Shown: piece by piece, positions 8,004 through 16,939 of the stretch
Layout of the letters: each line of letters begins with the position of its first letter
Numbering within the stretch: the first letter of the stretch is position 1
Assembly: GCA_903929795.1 (NCBI GenBank)
Contig: CAIYWC010000064.1
Location: 1 to 64,000 of the forward strand
Direction: 5' to 3'
Length of the DNA stretch: 64,000 nucleotides
Source of the DNA: an uncultured Myxococcales bacterium
GTDB taxonomy: Bacteria; Myxococcota_A; UBA9042
The notes under the pieces: generated by a model
The model's database searches: none
What the model was told of the DNA's origin: nothing
Seen by the model: only the letters and a program-made list of their open reading frames with translations
Made by a program: the position numbers and the translations under genes

Positions 8004-8930
8004 CTAGAGCGCATCCGCCAGGGAAATCCACCCGAGCATCGGCAGCACGCGCACGCGCGGGGCCGACGGATGCGCGGCGACTTCCTGCAAAAAGCCCGCC
8101 AGGTCGTTCGACGGAATCTGCCGCACCGGCGCGTCGATCGGCCGCCAGAACTGGTCCCAATGGCATGGCACCACCAGCTTGGGCGACAGCGCGTCCAGTA
8201 GCCGGTGGGTGAAATTCGCGGTCGCATGGCGGCCAATGGTGCAGGCGAGCACCACATCCGCGCGCAGCCCGCGCAGCTCCGCATCGATCAGCGCCGCCGA
8301 ACCGACATGCGCCACCGTCACACGCCGCCCTGGCGCAGGCTCCAGCGTCACGTGCGGAATCAGCGTCTGGCCCACGCGCCACGCCGATGTCCGCGCAGGC
8401 ACCTGAAACGGCTTGGTGATGTGACCCGGATAGGGCACGCGGCCCAGGGCGAACGGACTGTGCGTCGACCGCCGCGCGCCGATCGCGAACGGGCCCAGCG
8501 TGTGCACGGCGTCATCGCCCGCCAACAGGTGCAGCTGAGCCTCCGGCACGCCGAGGCCGCGGCAGTACGTCAGCGTGTCCTCGGCGCCGTAGACCTGCGC
8601 GCCAAAGTGGTTCGCCAGGACGGGCGCGTCCATCGCGTGGTCAAAATGGCTGTGGCCGACCAGCACACCGTCCGCCGCGTCCACCTGCGCCAGCACGCGC
8701 GCGGGCACGGGCGCGATCCGGCCAAACGCCAACTCCGCCAGCGAATGCCGGCTCATGTGCGGGTCCAGCCACAGGTGCTTTCCCTGAAATTGCAAGCGAA
8801 AACCAGCGGTTCCCAGCCATTGCAGCGCGAGCTGCTGGTCGTCGCCCGGTCGCGGCTCGCGGTGAAATGGCACGCCATCCAAGGACGGCGACAGGCGCTG
8901 CTGCAGTGTTCGGCGGGGGACGAGCTGCAT
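8004..8930 (-). CDS. MBL-fold metal-dependent hydrolase
   Basis: Cytoplasmic metallo-beta-lactamase-fold protein of 308 residues. The zinc motif HSHFDH is at residues 93-98, preceded by the strand WLGTAGFRL and DPHMSRHS typical of the UlaG/RomA-like branch that includes N-acyl-phosphatidylethanolamine phospholipase D-like and lactonase-like enzymes. Later ligands are plausible in STHSPF and in VVPCHWDQFW near the C-terminus. No signal peptide is visible. It stands alone on the minus strand, with a copy of the intergenic repeat family immediately upstream. Substrate cannot be assigned. Confidence 0.85.
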   Translation of the reverse strand: MQLVPRRTLQQRLSPSLDGVPFHREPRPGDDQQLALQWLGTAGFRLQFQGKHLWLDPHMSRHSLAELAFGRIAPVPARVLAQVDAADGVLVGHSHFDHAMDAPVLANHFGAQVYGAEDTLTYCRGLGVPEAQLHLLAGDDAVHTLGPFAIGARRSTHSPFALGRVPYPGHITKPFQVPARTSAWRVGQTLIPHVTLEPAPGRRVTVAHVGSAALIDAELRGLRADVVLACTIGRHATANFTHRLLDALSPKLVVPCHWDQFWRPIDAPVRQIPSNDLAGFLQEVAAHPSAPRVRVLPMLGWISLADAL

Positions 8931-8944
8931 CTACGCAAACCGAC

Positions 8945-9060
8945 CGAGGTTCAAGATCATCCGTTCCCGATCCGCGGCGTCGCATCGGATGTGCACGCTC
9001 GTGGTCCGAGTCCGAAAGGCAACAGGTCTGACCGAAAGTTTTTGAGGTCGGGCATGGTTC
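8945..9060 (+). repeat. Intergenic repeat family, copy D
   Basis: Most divergent of four related intergenic copies. It shares GAGGTTCAAG, a CCGCGGCG segment and the core GTCCGAAAGGCAACAGGT (from 9010). It lies between the start of the MBL gene and the end of the AttH-like gene. Confidence 0.5.
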
Positions 9061-9067
9061 AGCATGT

Positions 9068-10108
9068 TTAGCGGACCTGCGCGTATTTGTAGCGCATCGC
9101 GAACGGCTCAAGCTGCTGCGCCGGGTCGGTCGCGTTGGGCTGCAGCTCGCCGACGGCCTGGCCCTTGAGCGTGTACGTGACCGGATGCATCAGCGCACCC
9201 ACGGCCTTGCGCGCCAGAAAGCCGAGATCTTTCAGATCATCCTCTTTCGCGACCTGTTTCTCGGCGGTGAAGCGGATCGCCGCCCGCGCCTCGCCGCGCT
9301 TGGCCAGCACCGTGACGGTCCACGGCACCTGATAGTCAAACTCCGCGTCCGGATGCTCATCTTCGCGATTCTCTTTGACCACTTCGCCGACAAACGTGTG
9401 GCCTTTTTGGCTGATCGCCGCGAAACCCAGCGTGCGGCCGCCGCGATCCGCGGGCAGGTCGATGTAATCCACGACCGCAAAAGTTCCGCCGCCCATCATG
9501 TGCATCTGGACCGAGCGGTCGTAGACCTTGTGCGCCGTCGCGTTGGACGCTTCGTGCACGGCAAAGCCGGGCAGCGTGCCGTCGAACACACGGTTGCCGT
9601 CCTGGACGTGCACCGCGATCCGGGCGATCGGCGCCACCACGTCGCGCACGATGAAGTCGCCGCGGCGGTCAGCCACGGTCATCGCCGCCACCTGTGGCGC
9701 GACGTCGATGGTGGCCTTGAGCGTCGCAAACGCGAACGTCGCGACAAGATGGCCGTTTTGCACTTCCAGGCTGTGACCGCCGGCCTTGAGCGACAAGCGC
9801 TCGCTGGCGACGGTGTAGTTGTCGCGCGAAAACTTCTGCTCGGCGAAGAAGCCGCCGTCGTTCGATTCCTGCAAAAAAGTGACCGTCAATTCGCCGTGTT
9901 TGAAGCCGGCGTTGGCGATCGAGAAGCGCACGAACAGGTCTTGGCCGCCGGCTGTCCGACCGCGGACGGTCACGTGCTCCACGGCCTGGCTGTCGTCGTT
10001 GAACGAGGTCCGCGACCAGTACAGCGGCGCATCCGGCACTGCGGCAAACGCCGCGCCGGGCAGCAGCAAGGGCAGGGTCACCAGCAACGCGAGGAGGCGA
10101 ATCTTCAT
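9068..10108 (-). CDS. Secreted AttH/CrtC-like (lipocalin-type) protein
   Basis: Predicted exported protein of 346 residues. The start at 10108 gives a clean signal peptide ending GAAFA. The mature part opens with YWSRTSFNDDSQAVEHVTV and continues as many short beta strands, with a repeated two-lobe pattern that resembles the double-lipocalin AttH / hydroxyneurosporene synthase / Svf1 group. This is a judgement from strand pattern and the WSRTSF-type opening, not from a diagnostic motif. The thioesterase gene lies 60 bases upstream on the same strand and is probably in the same transcript, which would fit a hydrophobic ligand or acyl substrate. Alternatively it is simply an unassigned periplasmic beta protein. 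Confidence 0.6.
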   Translation of the reverse strand: MKIRLLALLVTLPLLLPGAAFAAVPDAPLYWSRTSFNDDSQAVEHVTVRGRTAGGQDLFVRFSIANAGFKHGELTVTFLQESNDGGFFAEQKFSRDNYTVASERLSLKAGGHSLEVQNGHLVATFAFATLKATIDVAPQVAAMTVADRRGDFIVRDVVAPIARIAVHVQDGNRVFDGTLPGFAVHEASNATAHKVYDRSVQMHMMGGGTFAVVDYIDLPADRGGRTLGFAAISQKGHTFVGEVVKENREDEHPDAEFDYQVPWTVTVLAKRGEARAAIRFTAEKQVAKEDDLKDLGFLARKAVGALMHPVTYTLKGQAVGELQPNATDPAQQLEPFAMRYKYAQVR

Positions 10109-10168
10109 GGCAGGCTCGTTGCGGCGTTGGGCCGCCGGTAGCACAAACGCGGCAAGGCGCGCGGCGAT

Positions 10169-10645
10169 TCACGCATGGTTGGCGCGCGCAAGCCGGATCG
10201 CCCGGCGTTCCAATGCGTCCTGGTGCCGCTGGCGGTCCGCGTCGTTGTCCAGCACCAAGCCGGGCACCTCGCGCGGCCTGCGCTCCGCGTCCACGGCGAC
10301 AAACGTCACGTACGCGGTGTTGGCGTGCTCGGTCGGCCCGTCGTAGCGGCTGCGCTGCACGTCCACCCAAACCTCCATGCTGGACCGGCCCACCAGCGTG
10401 ATCCGCGCGCGGATCGTGACCACGTCGCCCAGGCGAATTGGTGTGACGAAATGCACGTCGTCAAATGCGACGGTCACCGCCGTGCAGCGCGCGTGGCGGC
10501 CGGCGCAAATGCCCGCCGCGATGTCGATCCACGACAGGATTTGCCCGCCAAAACACGTGCCCAGCGCGTTCGTGTGCTGTGGCAGGATCAGCTCCGTCAT
10601 CTGCACGGTCGATTCATCGGGGTGGCGCGCCTGGAATTCGCTCAT
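10169..10645 (-). CDS. Acyl-CoA thioesterase, hotdog fold (YciA/BFIT-like)
   Basis: Hydrolyses acyl-CoA to free acid and CoA in the cytoplasm. It has 158 residues and a single hotdog domain. The family pattern is clear: TELILPQHTNALGTCFGGQ, then the central helix and IDIAAGICAGRHA, followed by FVTPIRLGDVV and VDVQRSR. The catalytic Asp of this group is usually in the G-G-x-I-L-x-W-I-D stretch, here GGQILSWID. The ATG at 10645 has GAGG upstream and is preferred to a much longer upstream open frame that lacks similarity. The next gene on the other strand starts 130 bases away. Confidence 0.9.
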   Translation of the reverse strand: MSEFQARHPDESTVQMTELILPQHTNALGTCFGGQILSWIDIAAGICAGRHARCTAVTVAFDDVHFVTPIRLGDVVTIRARITLVGRSSMEVWVDVQRSRYDGPTEHANTAYVTFVAVDAERRPREVPGLVLDNDADRQRHQDALERRAIRLARANHA

Positions 10646-10774
10646 CGGACCTCGGTTCGGGCAGCGCGGCTGGATGCGGCCGCCGTGCGCACTCTCGCGC
10701 CGCTGCGGCCCGATGGCAAGCGGCCGGTGGCGATGGCGCGCGGTCTGCCGTATCCTGCCCAGCCGGGAGTGCCG

Positions 10775-11284
10775 ATGCCGAGCGACCTGCCTGCCGAAAT
10801 CGCCGCGCTGGACCTGCAGCCGCGGGCGTCCGAGCCGCTGCCGTTGGCGTGGACGCTGGCCGAGGCCGTCGCCGCGAGTCCGATCCTCGTGTTGGCGACG
10901 GTCCTGGACCCGCGCACCGAGACGACGCCGGTCGCGATCGCCCGCGGGAACGCGCTCGCGGACCCGGCACACGCATACGCGCGAATTCGCCAGCGTTTTC
11001 AGGTGTCGACAGCGCTGCGCGGCGCGCTGGCCGGCGAGGTTCTCGTGGATGCCGCGCTGTGGCGTCGCGACCTGGAGCGCCACCGGCGGCGCGTGCTGCA
11101 AGGCCAGGACCGGCCGCTGTCGGTGCCGCGGGTGCTGGGCGGCAACCTGGCGTCGTCATTGCCGGGGGAGACCGTGCTGCTGCTGTTGCGCCAGACGCCG
11201 GCCGGCCTGGAATTTGCCGGGCAAAACGCGGTGTTGCACGTCGAGCTGCTGCCAGTGGTTCAGGCGCTGCTCATGGCTCGCTAA
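10775..11284 (+). CDS. Hypothetical protein, 169 residues
   Basis: I do not recognise this protein. The ATG at 10775 is preferred over one at 10733 because GGGAG lies seven bases upstream. The predicted product is soluble, without signal peptide or membrane segment, and Leu/Ala/Arg-rich. It contains one hydrophobic strand ASPILVLATVLD, a basic helix RRDLERHRRRVLQGQDR in the middle, and a C-terminal strand-rich stretch TVLLLLRQTPAGLEF. Codon use looks coding and no competing frame on the opposite strand has family similarity. Its stop abuts the stop of the convergent AgmX-like gene directly. Confidence 0.6.
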   Translation: MPSDLPAEIAALDLQPRASEPLPLAWTLAEAVAASPILVLATVLDPRTETTPVAIARGNALADPAHAYARIRQRFQVSTALRGALAGEVLVDAALWRRDLERHRRRVLQGQDRPLSVPRVLGGNLASSLPGETVLLLLRQTPAGLEFAGQNAVLHVELLPVVQALLMAR

Positions 11285-12520
11285 CTACTTGGTCTGAAAG
11301 ACAAAACCGTGGCGCACCCGCGTCGGTAGCCCGCTCGCCGCCGCGGGGAATTGCCACGCGCGGATCCGGTCCGCGATGCACGTCTCGGTCGCGGGCTCGT
11401 GCAGCGCCGATTCCTCCACGTGCGCCTGCAGCACGCCGCCATCGGCCGCGATGACAAACGCGACGCGCACCCGGCCGTTCAGCTTGGCGGCGCCCAGCAT
11501 CCCCAGCTCCAGGCAGTGCCGCAACTGGCCGTGCATGCGCTGGATGTAGGCGTGCACCGTCTCCGCGTCCAGCCCATCGCCTTCGACGCGTTCCACCCGC
11601 GGCGAATGCACCTGCACGATGTCCTGACGCCCCGGAGCCAGCTCCGGATCGCCGTTGCTCGCCAGCTTGTGCGGTCGCGGCGCGGCGTCCGGCAGCTCCG
11701 GCCGCGCGGCCTGGCGAGGATCCTCCAGCGCGTGCGGCACGTCGGTGCCATTGCGCGCCTCCACGCCACCCGGCGCCGGATCGCCAAACAGCCGCGTCGG
11801 CTTCGCCTGGGAAACGCCAAGCTTGTCCAGCTCTTCCAGCGCCTTGCGCGGATCTTCCTGCGCCACGCGCGTCGGGGATTGGCGCGGCCTGGGCTGCGGC
11901 TCCGGCGGCTTGGCGGGATTTGACTGCGGCGACGGCGGCTCCGGCGCGACCGCCGCCGGCAGCTGCATCGGCCGAACCAGGTCGATCGTCGTCGGCGGGA
12001 ACCAGACGGTGCGCTCGGACACCCCGTCACGCGCGTCCTGCGGCGGCTCCGGCGCCGGCAGATCGTCGATATACGCGGGCAGCGCGACGATCGCCGCCAG
12101 CTCCTGTTGTGGCGGCAGTTCCCGCAGGTGCCGTCGCAGCGTGTGACCGCCCAGCCACAGGGGCATTGCCACCAGCGCGATCGCCAGCGCCAGCGCCGCA
12201 GCCAGCTGCGCCAACTCCTGCGGCCAGGCCAGCGGCAGGTGATGTGGCTCGCGCGGAGTGAGCTGAAAATGCACGACAAAATCGCCGAAATGCCGAGCGT
12301 TTTCTTCGCCCAGCGCCAACGCACGGCCGTCCGGGTGCAGCCAAGCGCCATCCGCGTGGGTCAGCAGCAGCACGCGCGGCGTGCCGATCGCGGCCTGAGG
12401 AACCACCAGATCGCCGGTCTCGCCCAGCCAGACCGGCCGCGGCGCGTCCAGCCGCAGCGACTGCAAGCGTTCGTCATTCCAGGACAAATTCAGCCAGAGC
12501 TGGGTCTTTTGCACCGCCAT
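11285..12520 (-). CDS. AgmX/PglI-type protein with TonB-like C-terminus
   Basis: Predicted inner-membrane protein of 411 residues of a type common in Myxococcota. The N-terminal 95 residues form a beta-rich domain (WLGETGDLVVP, ALGEENARHFGDF) like those preceding the anchor in AgmX/PglI proteins. A transmembrane helix spans about 103-123. Then come a Pro-rich linker (180-215), a charged linker, and a C-terminal domain from about 310 with MHGQLRHCLELG and FVIAADGGVLQAHVEES, matching the TonB-like fold that carries two Cys. Such proteins are associated with gliding or energy transduction across the periplasm, but no motility genes are nearby. The ATG at 12520 has GGAGG upstream. Confidence 0.8.
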   Translation of the reverse strand: MAVQKTQLWLNLSWNDERLQSLRLDAPRPVWLGETGDLVVPQAAIGTPRVLLLTHADGAWLHPDGRALALGEENARHFGDFVVHFQLTPREPHHLPLAWPQELAQLAAALALAIALVAMPLWLGGHTLRRHLRELPPQQELAAIVALPAYIDDLPAPEPPQDARDGVSERTVWFPPTTIDLVRPMQLPAAVAPEPPSPQSNPAKPPEPQPRPRQSPTRVAQEDPRKALEELDKLGVSQAKPTRLFGDPAPGGVEARNGTDVPHALEDPRQAARPELPDAAPRPHKLASNGDPELAPGRQDIVQVHSPRVERVEGDGLDAETVHAYIQRMHGQLRHCLELGMLGAAKLNGRVRVAFVIAADGGVLQAHVEESALHEPATETCIADRIRAWQFPAAASGLPTRVRHGFVFQTK

Positions 12521-12637
12521 CGCCTCCTCCCGCCGGCCCGCACGCGCGCGGCGCCGATGGCGTTGTGACGCGGCAAAACGCGCAACGATCTGCGGCAGAT
12601 TGCGCCGGGACGCGAATACCGGCTAAGGAGGCGTGCG

Positions 12638-14278
12638 ATGGAGCTGCGGCCGTACCAGCAAAAGGCGATTGAAGCGGTGCTGCGCGCGCGCAAGGCCGGC
12701 GTGCGGCGCATGGTCGTGTGCCTACCGACGGGCGCGGGAAAGACCGTGATTTTCGCGCGTTTGGCGTCGCTGGCCAAGAAGCCGGTGCTGGTGCTGGCGC
12801 ACCGCGACGAACTGCTGACCCAGGCGCGCGAGAAGCTGCAGGCGGCGCTGGGCCCGGACGGCGTGGTAGCGATTGAGCAGGGGCCGAACCGGGCGCCCGA
12901 TGGCGCGCGCGTGGTGGTGGCGTCGATTCGCAGCCTGCACGAGGAACGGCTGACGCGGCTGCTGCGGGCGCGGCAGTTTGGGCTGATCATCTACGACGAA
13001 TGTCACCACGCGACCGCGGACGACAACAAGCGGGTGCTGCGCGACTTGGGCGCGTTTGACGACGACTGGCCGGGCACGCTGCTGGGCGTGACGGCGACGA
13101 CGCAGCGGCGCGACGGCATTGGTCTGGGCGAAGTCTTTGAGGAAATCGTCTATCACCGCGGACTGCCCGAGATGATTCGCGAGGGTTGGATGGTGCCGCT
13201 GCGCGGGTATCGCATCGCAACGGCGGCGGACCTGCGCAACGTGCAGCCGGCGGGCGACGACCTGCAGCTCGAGCCGCTGGCGGAAGCGATCGATCTGGAG
13301 GAGCGCAACGCGCTGGTGGCGCGGTCGATCCAGGAGCTGGCGCGGGATCGGCGGACGATCGTGTTTTGCGTGACGGTGCGGCACGCGCGCAACCTGGCGC
13401 ACGCGCTGAACGCCATTGGCGTGCCGTGCGGCATGGTCCACGGCGAGATGAAACGCGACCGCAGACAGGCGGAATTGCTGGCGTTTCGCGAAGGCCGGGT
13501 GCGCGCGATGACCAACGTCGCCGTGCTGACGGAAGGCTTTGACGATCCGGGCGTGAGCTGCATCGCCATGGCCCGGCCGACGCGATCGCCGATGCTGTAC
13601 GCGCAGTGCGTGGGCCGCGGCGTGCGGCTGGCCCAAGGCAAGACCGACTGCCTGGTTCTTGATTTTGCAGATGTTTCCGAGCTTGAGCTCTGCACGCTGC
13701 CGAGCCTGCTGGGGATGCCGGTCCAACTGGACCTTCAGGGCGAGGACGCGCTCGACGCCGAGGAAAAGTGGCAGGCGATCATCGACGCGAATCCGGGTTT
13801 CGAGGTGGAGCCGGGCACAATCACGCTGCAGGAAATCCAGGACCGCGCCGCGCATTTTGACCCGCTGAGCCGGCGCGTCGATCCGGAAGTGCGGGCGATC
13901 TCGCCGCTGGACTGGTTTTCGCTGGGGCGACACGGCGTCGTGCTGCATTGGCAGCCCAAGGCGGGAACGGTGAAAGAGGCGCTAATTCAGGTGGTTGGCG
14001 CGCGCGGCAAGCGCTGGCGCGTGGAGATGGACGGCAAGGAACGCGCGCGGTTTTCGCAGCTGGAGGACGCGGTCGCGGCCGTGGACTGGGAGATCGAGCA
14101 GGTCGGGCGGCTGACGTGGTCGAGCGCGCTGGTGGACGCTGCCTGGCGCCGACAGCCGCCGCCGCCGGGGATGCAGGCGTGGTTGAAGGATGTGACCGGC
14201 AACCGCGGCGGGCCGAAGACGTGGAGCGAGGCGCTGCGGTTCGAGGCGCTCTGGCGCGTGGAAGGCCGCCGACGGTAG
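12638..14278 (+). CDS. Superfamily 2 DEAD/DEAH helicase (RadD-like)
   Basis: ATP-dependent nucleic-acid helicase of 546 residues. Walker A PTGAGKT is at 30-36, the DECH box at 120-123, motif III TATT near 150, and motif VI QCVGRGVRL near 325. This arrangement, with a short N-terminus and a DECH box, fits the RadD/type III restriction-like branch rather than RNA helicases. The C-terminal 170 residues are specific to this lineage and end with KTWSEALRFEALW, a stretch found in several uncharacterised RadD-like helicases. It starts 12 bases after a strong ribosome site (AAGGAGG). No methylase or nuclease gene is adjacent, so a restriction role is not supported. DNA repair is the likeliest role, by family. 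Confidence 0.87.
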   Translation: MELRPYQQKAIEAVLRARKAGVRRMVVCLPTGAGKTVIFARLASLAKKPVLVLAHRDELLTQAREKLQAALGPDGVVAIEQGPNRAPDGARVVVASIRSLHEERLTRLLRARQFGLIIYDECHHATADDNKRVLRDLGAFDDDWPGTLLGVTATTQRRDGIGLGEVFEEIVYHRGLPEMIREGWMVPLRGYRIATAADLRNVQPAGDDLQLEPLAEAIDLEERNALVARSIQELARDRRTIVFCVTVRHARNLAHALNAIGVPCGMVHGEMKRDRRQAELLAFREGRVRAMTNVAVLTEGFDDPGVSCIAMARPTRSPMLYAQCVGRGVRLAQGKTDCLVLDFADVSELELCTLPSLLGMPVQLDLQGEDALDAEEKWQAIIDANPGFEVEPGTITLQEIQDRAAHFDPLSRRVDPEVRAISPLDWFSLGRHGVVLHWQPKAGTVKEALIQVVGARGKRWRVEMDGKERARFSQLEDAVAAVDWEIEQVGRLTWSSALVDAAWRRQPPPPGMQAWLKDVTGNRGGPKTWSEALRFEALWRVEGRRR

Positions 14279-14314
14279 CAAGGCCGTGGCGGCCGGGTGA
14301 AATCCACGCAACGC

Positions 14315-14343
14315 TTGACCCCCACCCGCCCGGTCCTTACACT
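14315..14343 (+). promoter_or_regulatory. Candidate sigma70 promoter of the CANSDH-nspC operon
   Basis: TTGACC, a 17-base spacer and TACACT. Transcription would start near 14350, giving an unusually long leader of about 150 bases before the ATG at 14503; no riboswitch was recognised in that leader. Confidence 0.6.
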
Positions 14344-14502
14344 TCGCGCCCCGAGCGGAGACCCGTGTGGCGGGGCCGTATTTCCAGCTTCTGACGTCGC
14401 CCCGTTGGCCGCCGTTCACGCATCGACCCCAGCCTGCTCCGGCGCCCGCGCCGAAGGCCTTTCTCTGGCATTTGCAGCCGCCAGACCGGGAGGTTTCTCC
14501 AC

Positions 14503-15699
14503 ATGGCACGAGTTCTCATTATCGGCGCCGGCGGCGTCGGCAACGTCGTTATCAAGAAATGCGCGCAGAATTCGGAGGTCTTCACGGACATCCTGGTCGC
14601 GAGTCGCCGCGTCGCGAGCTGCGACAAGATCGTCGCCGAGATCCAGTCGACTGCGCGCATCACGACCGCCCAGGTCGACGCGGACAACGTGCCGGAGACG
14701 GTCGCGCTCATCCGCAAATTCCGGCCGGACCTGCTGATCAACGTCGCGCTGCCGTACCAGGACCTGAACCTGATGGACGCGTGCCTGGAAACCGGCGTGC
14801 ACTACCTGGACACGGCGAATTACGAGCCGCGCGACGTCGCGCATTTCGAGTATTCGTGGCAGTGGGCCTACCAGGAGCGCTTTCGCAAAGCCGGGCTCAT
14901 GGCGCTGCTCGGCTGCGGTTTTGACCCCGGCGTGACCAACGTCTTCACGGCGTGGATGCGCAAGCACCGTTTTGACCGCGTGGACACGCTGGACATCATC
15001 GACTGCAACGCCGGCAGCCACGGCCAGCATTTCGCCACGAATTTCAACCCGGAAATCAATATCCGCGAGATCACGCAGAACGGCCGCTATTGGCAAAACG
15101 GCGCGTGGGTCGAGACCAAGCCGCTGGAAATTCACCGGGGCGTCGACTACCCGGAGGTCGGCGTTCGCGAGAGCTACCTGCTGTTTCACGAAGAACTGGA
15201 GAGTTTGGTCAAGCATTTCCCGGAGATCCAGCGCGCGCGCTTTTGGATGACCTTTGGCCAGCAGTACATCACGCACCTGACTGTGCTGCAAAACGTCGGG
15301 ATGACGCGGATTGACCCGATCGACTTCCAGGGCCAGCAGATCATTCCGCTGGAATTCCTGAAGGCGCTTTTGCCGGAACCGAGCTCGCTGGGCGCGAATT
15401 ACACCGGCAAGACGTGCATTGGCGTGCAGCTCAAGGGGGAGAAGGACGGCAAGCCGGCCACGGATTTTGTCTACAACGTCTGCGAGCACGCGGCGTGCTG
15501 GACCGAAGTCCAGGCGCAGGCGGTCAGCTACACGACTGGCGTGCCGGCGATGATCGGCGCGGCGCTGATGCTGACGGGCGTCTGGCAGGGCACGGGCGTG
15601 TTCAACATGGAGCAGCTCGACCCGGATCCGTTCATGGCGATGCTGAACCGCTGGGGCCTGCCGTGGCAAGAGCTCGCCGGCGTCGAGCTGGTCCCGTGA
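14503..15699 (+). CDS. Carboxynorspermidine/carboxyspermidine dehydrogenase (saccharopine dehydrogenase family)
   Basis: NADPH-dependent enzyme that condenses aspartate semialdehyde with a diamine (putrescine or diaminopropane) to carboxyspermidine or carboxynorspermidine. It has 398 residues. The Rossmann motif GAGGVG is at 8-13, followed by the family's ASRRVASCDKI, NVALPYQDLNLMDACLETG and GFDPGVTNVFTAW. A strong Shine-Dalgarno sequence (GGGAGGT) precedes the ATG. Its TGA stop overlaps the GTG start of nspC by two bases, so the two are translationally coupled, which fixes its role as the first of the two-step polyamine route. Gene names CANSDH and LYS1-like are both in use for this family. 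Confidence 0.94.
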   Translation: MARVLIIGAGGVGNVVIKKCAQNSEVFTDILVASRRVASCDKIVAEIQSTARITTAQVDADNVPETVALIRKFRPDLLINVALPYQDLNLMDACLETGVHYLDTANYEPRDVAHFEYSWQWAYQERFRKAGLMALLGCGFDPGVTNVFTAWMRKHRFDRVDTLDIIDCNAGSHGQHFATNFNPEINIREITQNGRYWQNGAWVETKPLEIHRGVDYPEVGVRESYLLFHEELESLVKHFPEIQRARFWMTFGQQYITHLTVLQNVGMTRIDPIDFQGQQIIPLEFLKALLPEPSSLGANYTGKTCIGVQLKGEKDGKPATDFVYNVCEHAACWTEVQAQAVSYTTGVPAMIGAALMLTGVWQGTGVFNMEQLDPDPFMAMLNRWGLPWQELAGVELVP

Positions 15700-16931
15700 C
15701 GCTGCAGCAGCCGCCCGTGGCGGCCCGTCAGACCCTTCATCACCCCGCGCACCACGCGGAACGGCTGACCGGCCCGGCGATTACGCCGGCCGAGGACGTT
15801 GATTTCAGCCAGGTGCCGTCGCCGTCGTTTGTGCTGGACGAGGCGCGCCTGCTGGCGAACCTGCAGATCCTGGCGCACGTCCAGGAGGCGTCGGGCGCGG
15901 CGATTATCCTCGCGCTGAAGGCGTTTTCGACCTGGAGTGCGTTTCCGCTGGTGGCGCAGCACTTGCGCGGTGCGACGGCGAGCAGCCTCAACGAGGCGCT
16001 GCTGGTCCACCACGAACTGCCGGGCGCACAGCTGCACGTGTACGCGCCCGCGTACGCGCCCGAGGAGTTCGCGGCGATCCTGCCGCTGGCCAGCCACATC
16101 ACGTTCAACTCGTTTTCGCAGTGGCGGCAATACCGCGCGCAGGTCCAGGCCTCGCCGCGGCGGGTGTCGTGCGGCATCCGCGTCAATCCCGAGCACGCGG
16201 AGGTCGAGGTCGGCGTGTACAACCCGTGCGCGCCGGGAAGCCGGCTCGGCGTGACGCGCGAGCAGTTCCGTCCCGAGCTGCTGGAAGGCATCGAGGGCCT
16301 GCATTTTCACGCACTGTGCGAGTCGGGCGTGGACCAGCTGGAGCGGACGCTGGCGGCGTTCGAGGCGCGGTTTGGCGACTACATTGCCCAGATGAAATGG
16401 GTGAATTTCGGCGGCGGACACCTGATTACCCGCGCCGATTACGACTGGCAAAAGCTGGTCGCGCTGATTCGCCAGTTCCGCGCGCGCTGGGGCGTCGACG
16501 TGATCCTGGAGCCGGGCGAGGCGATCGGCTGGCGGACCGGCTGGCTGGTGGCGACCGTGCTGGACGTGGGCGACAACCAGATGGCGTTCGCGCTGCTGGA
16601 CGTCTCGGTCTCCGCGCACATGCCGGATTGTCTGGAAATGCCATACCGGCCGATGATCCTCGGCTCCGGTCTGCCGGGCGAGAAGCCGTACACGTACCGG
16701 CTGGGCGGCAACACGTGCCTCGCGGGCGATGTGGCGGGCGATTATTCGTTCGACCAGCCGCTGCAAGTGGGCGATCGCATTGTGTTTGACGACATGATTC
16801 ACTACACGATGGTCAAGACCACGTTCTTCAACGGCGTGAAACACCCGAGCATTGCCCACCGCGCGCCCGATGGCGCGGTGCGCGTGGTGCGGTCGTTTGG
16901 CTATGCGGATTTCAAGGGTCGGCTGGGCTGA
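15696..16931 (+). CDS. nspC: Carboxynorspermidine/carboxyspermidine decarboxylase
   Basis: PLP-dependent decarboxylase of the alanine racemase fold that turns carboxynorspermidine or carboxyspermidine into norspermidine or spermidine. It has 411 residues. The PLP lysine is K75 in LALKAFSTW. The substrate-side segment CESGVDQLERTL and the phosphate-binding FGGGHLITR follow; the second active-site stretch is NTCLAGDV. The GTG start overlaps the previous stop (GTGA), and the first 35 residues are longer than in most NspC proteins. A downstream start is possible but PSPSFVLDE near residue 41 is the first conserved block. Confidence 0.93.
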   Translation: MTLQQPPVAARQTLHHPAHHAERLTGPAITPAEDVDFSQVPSPSFVLDEARLLANLQILAHVQEASGAAIILALKAFSTWSAFPLVAQHLRGATASSLNEALLVHHELPGAQLHVYAPAYAPEEFAAILPLASHITFNSFSQWRQYRAQVQASPRRVSCGIRVNPEHAEVEVGVYNPCAPGSRLGVTREQFRPELLEGIEGLHFHALCESGVDQLERTLAAFEARFGDYIAQMKWVNFGGGHLITRADYDWQKLVALIRQFRARWGVDVILEPGEAIGWRTGWLVATVLDVGDNQMAFALLDVSVSAHMPDCLEMPYRPMILGSGLPGEKPYTYRLGGNTCLAGDVAGDYSFDQPLQVGDRIVFDDMIHYTMVKTTFFNGVKHPSIAHRAPDGAVRVVRSFGYADFKGRLG

Positions 16932-16939
16932 CGGTTGGG

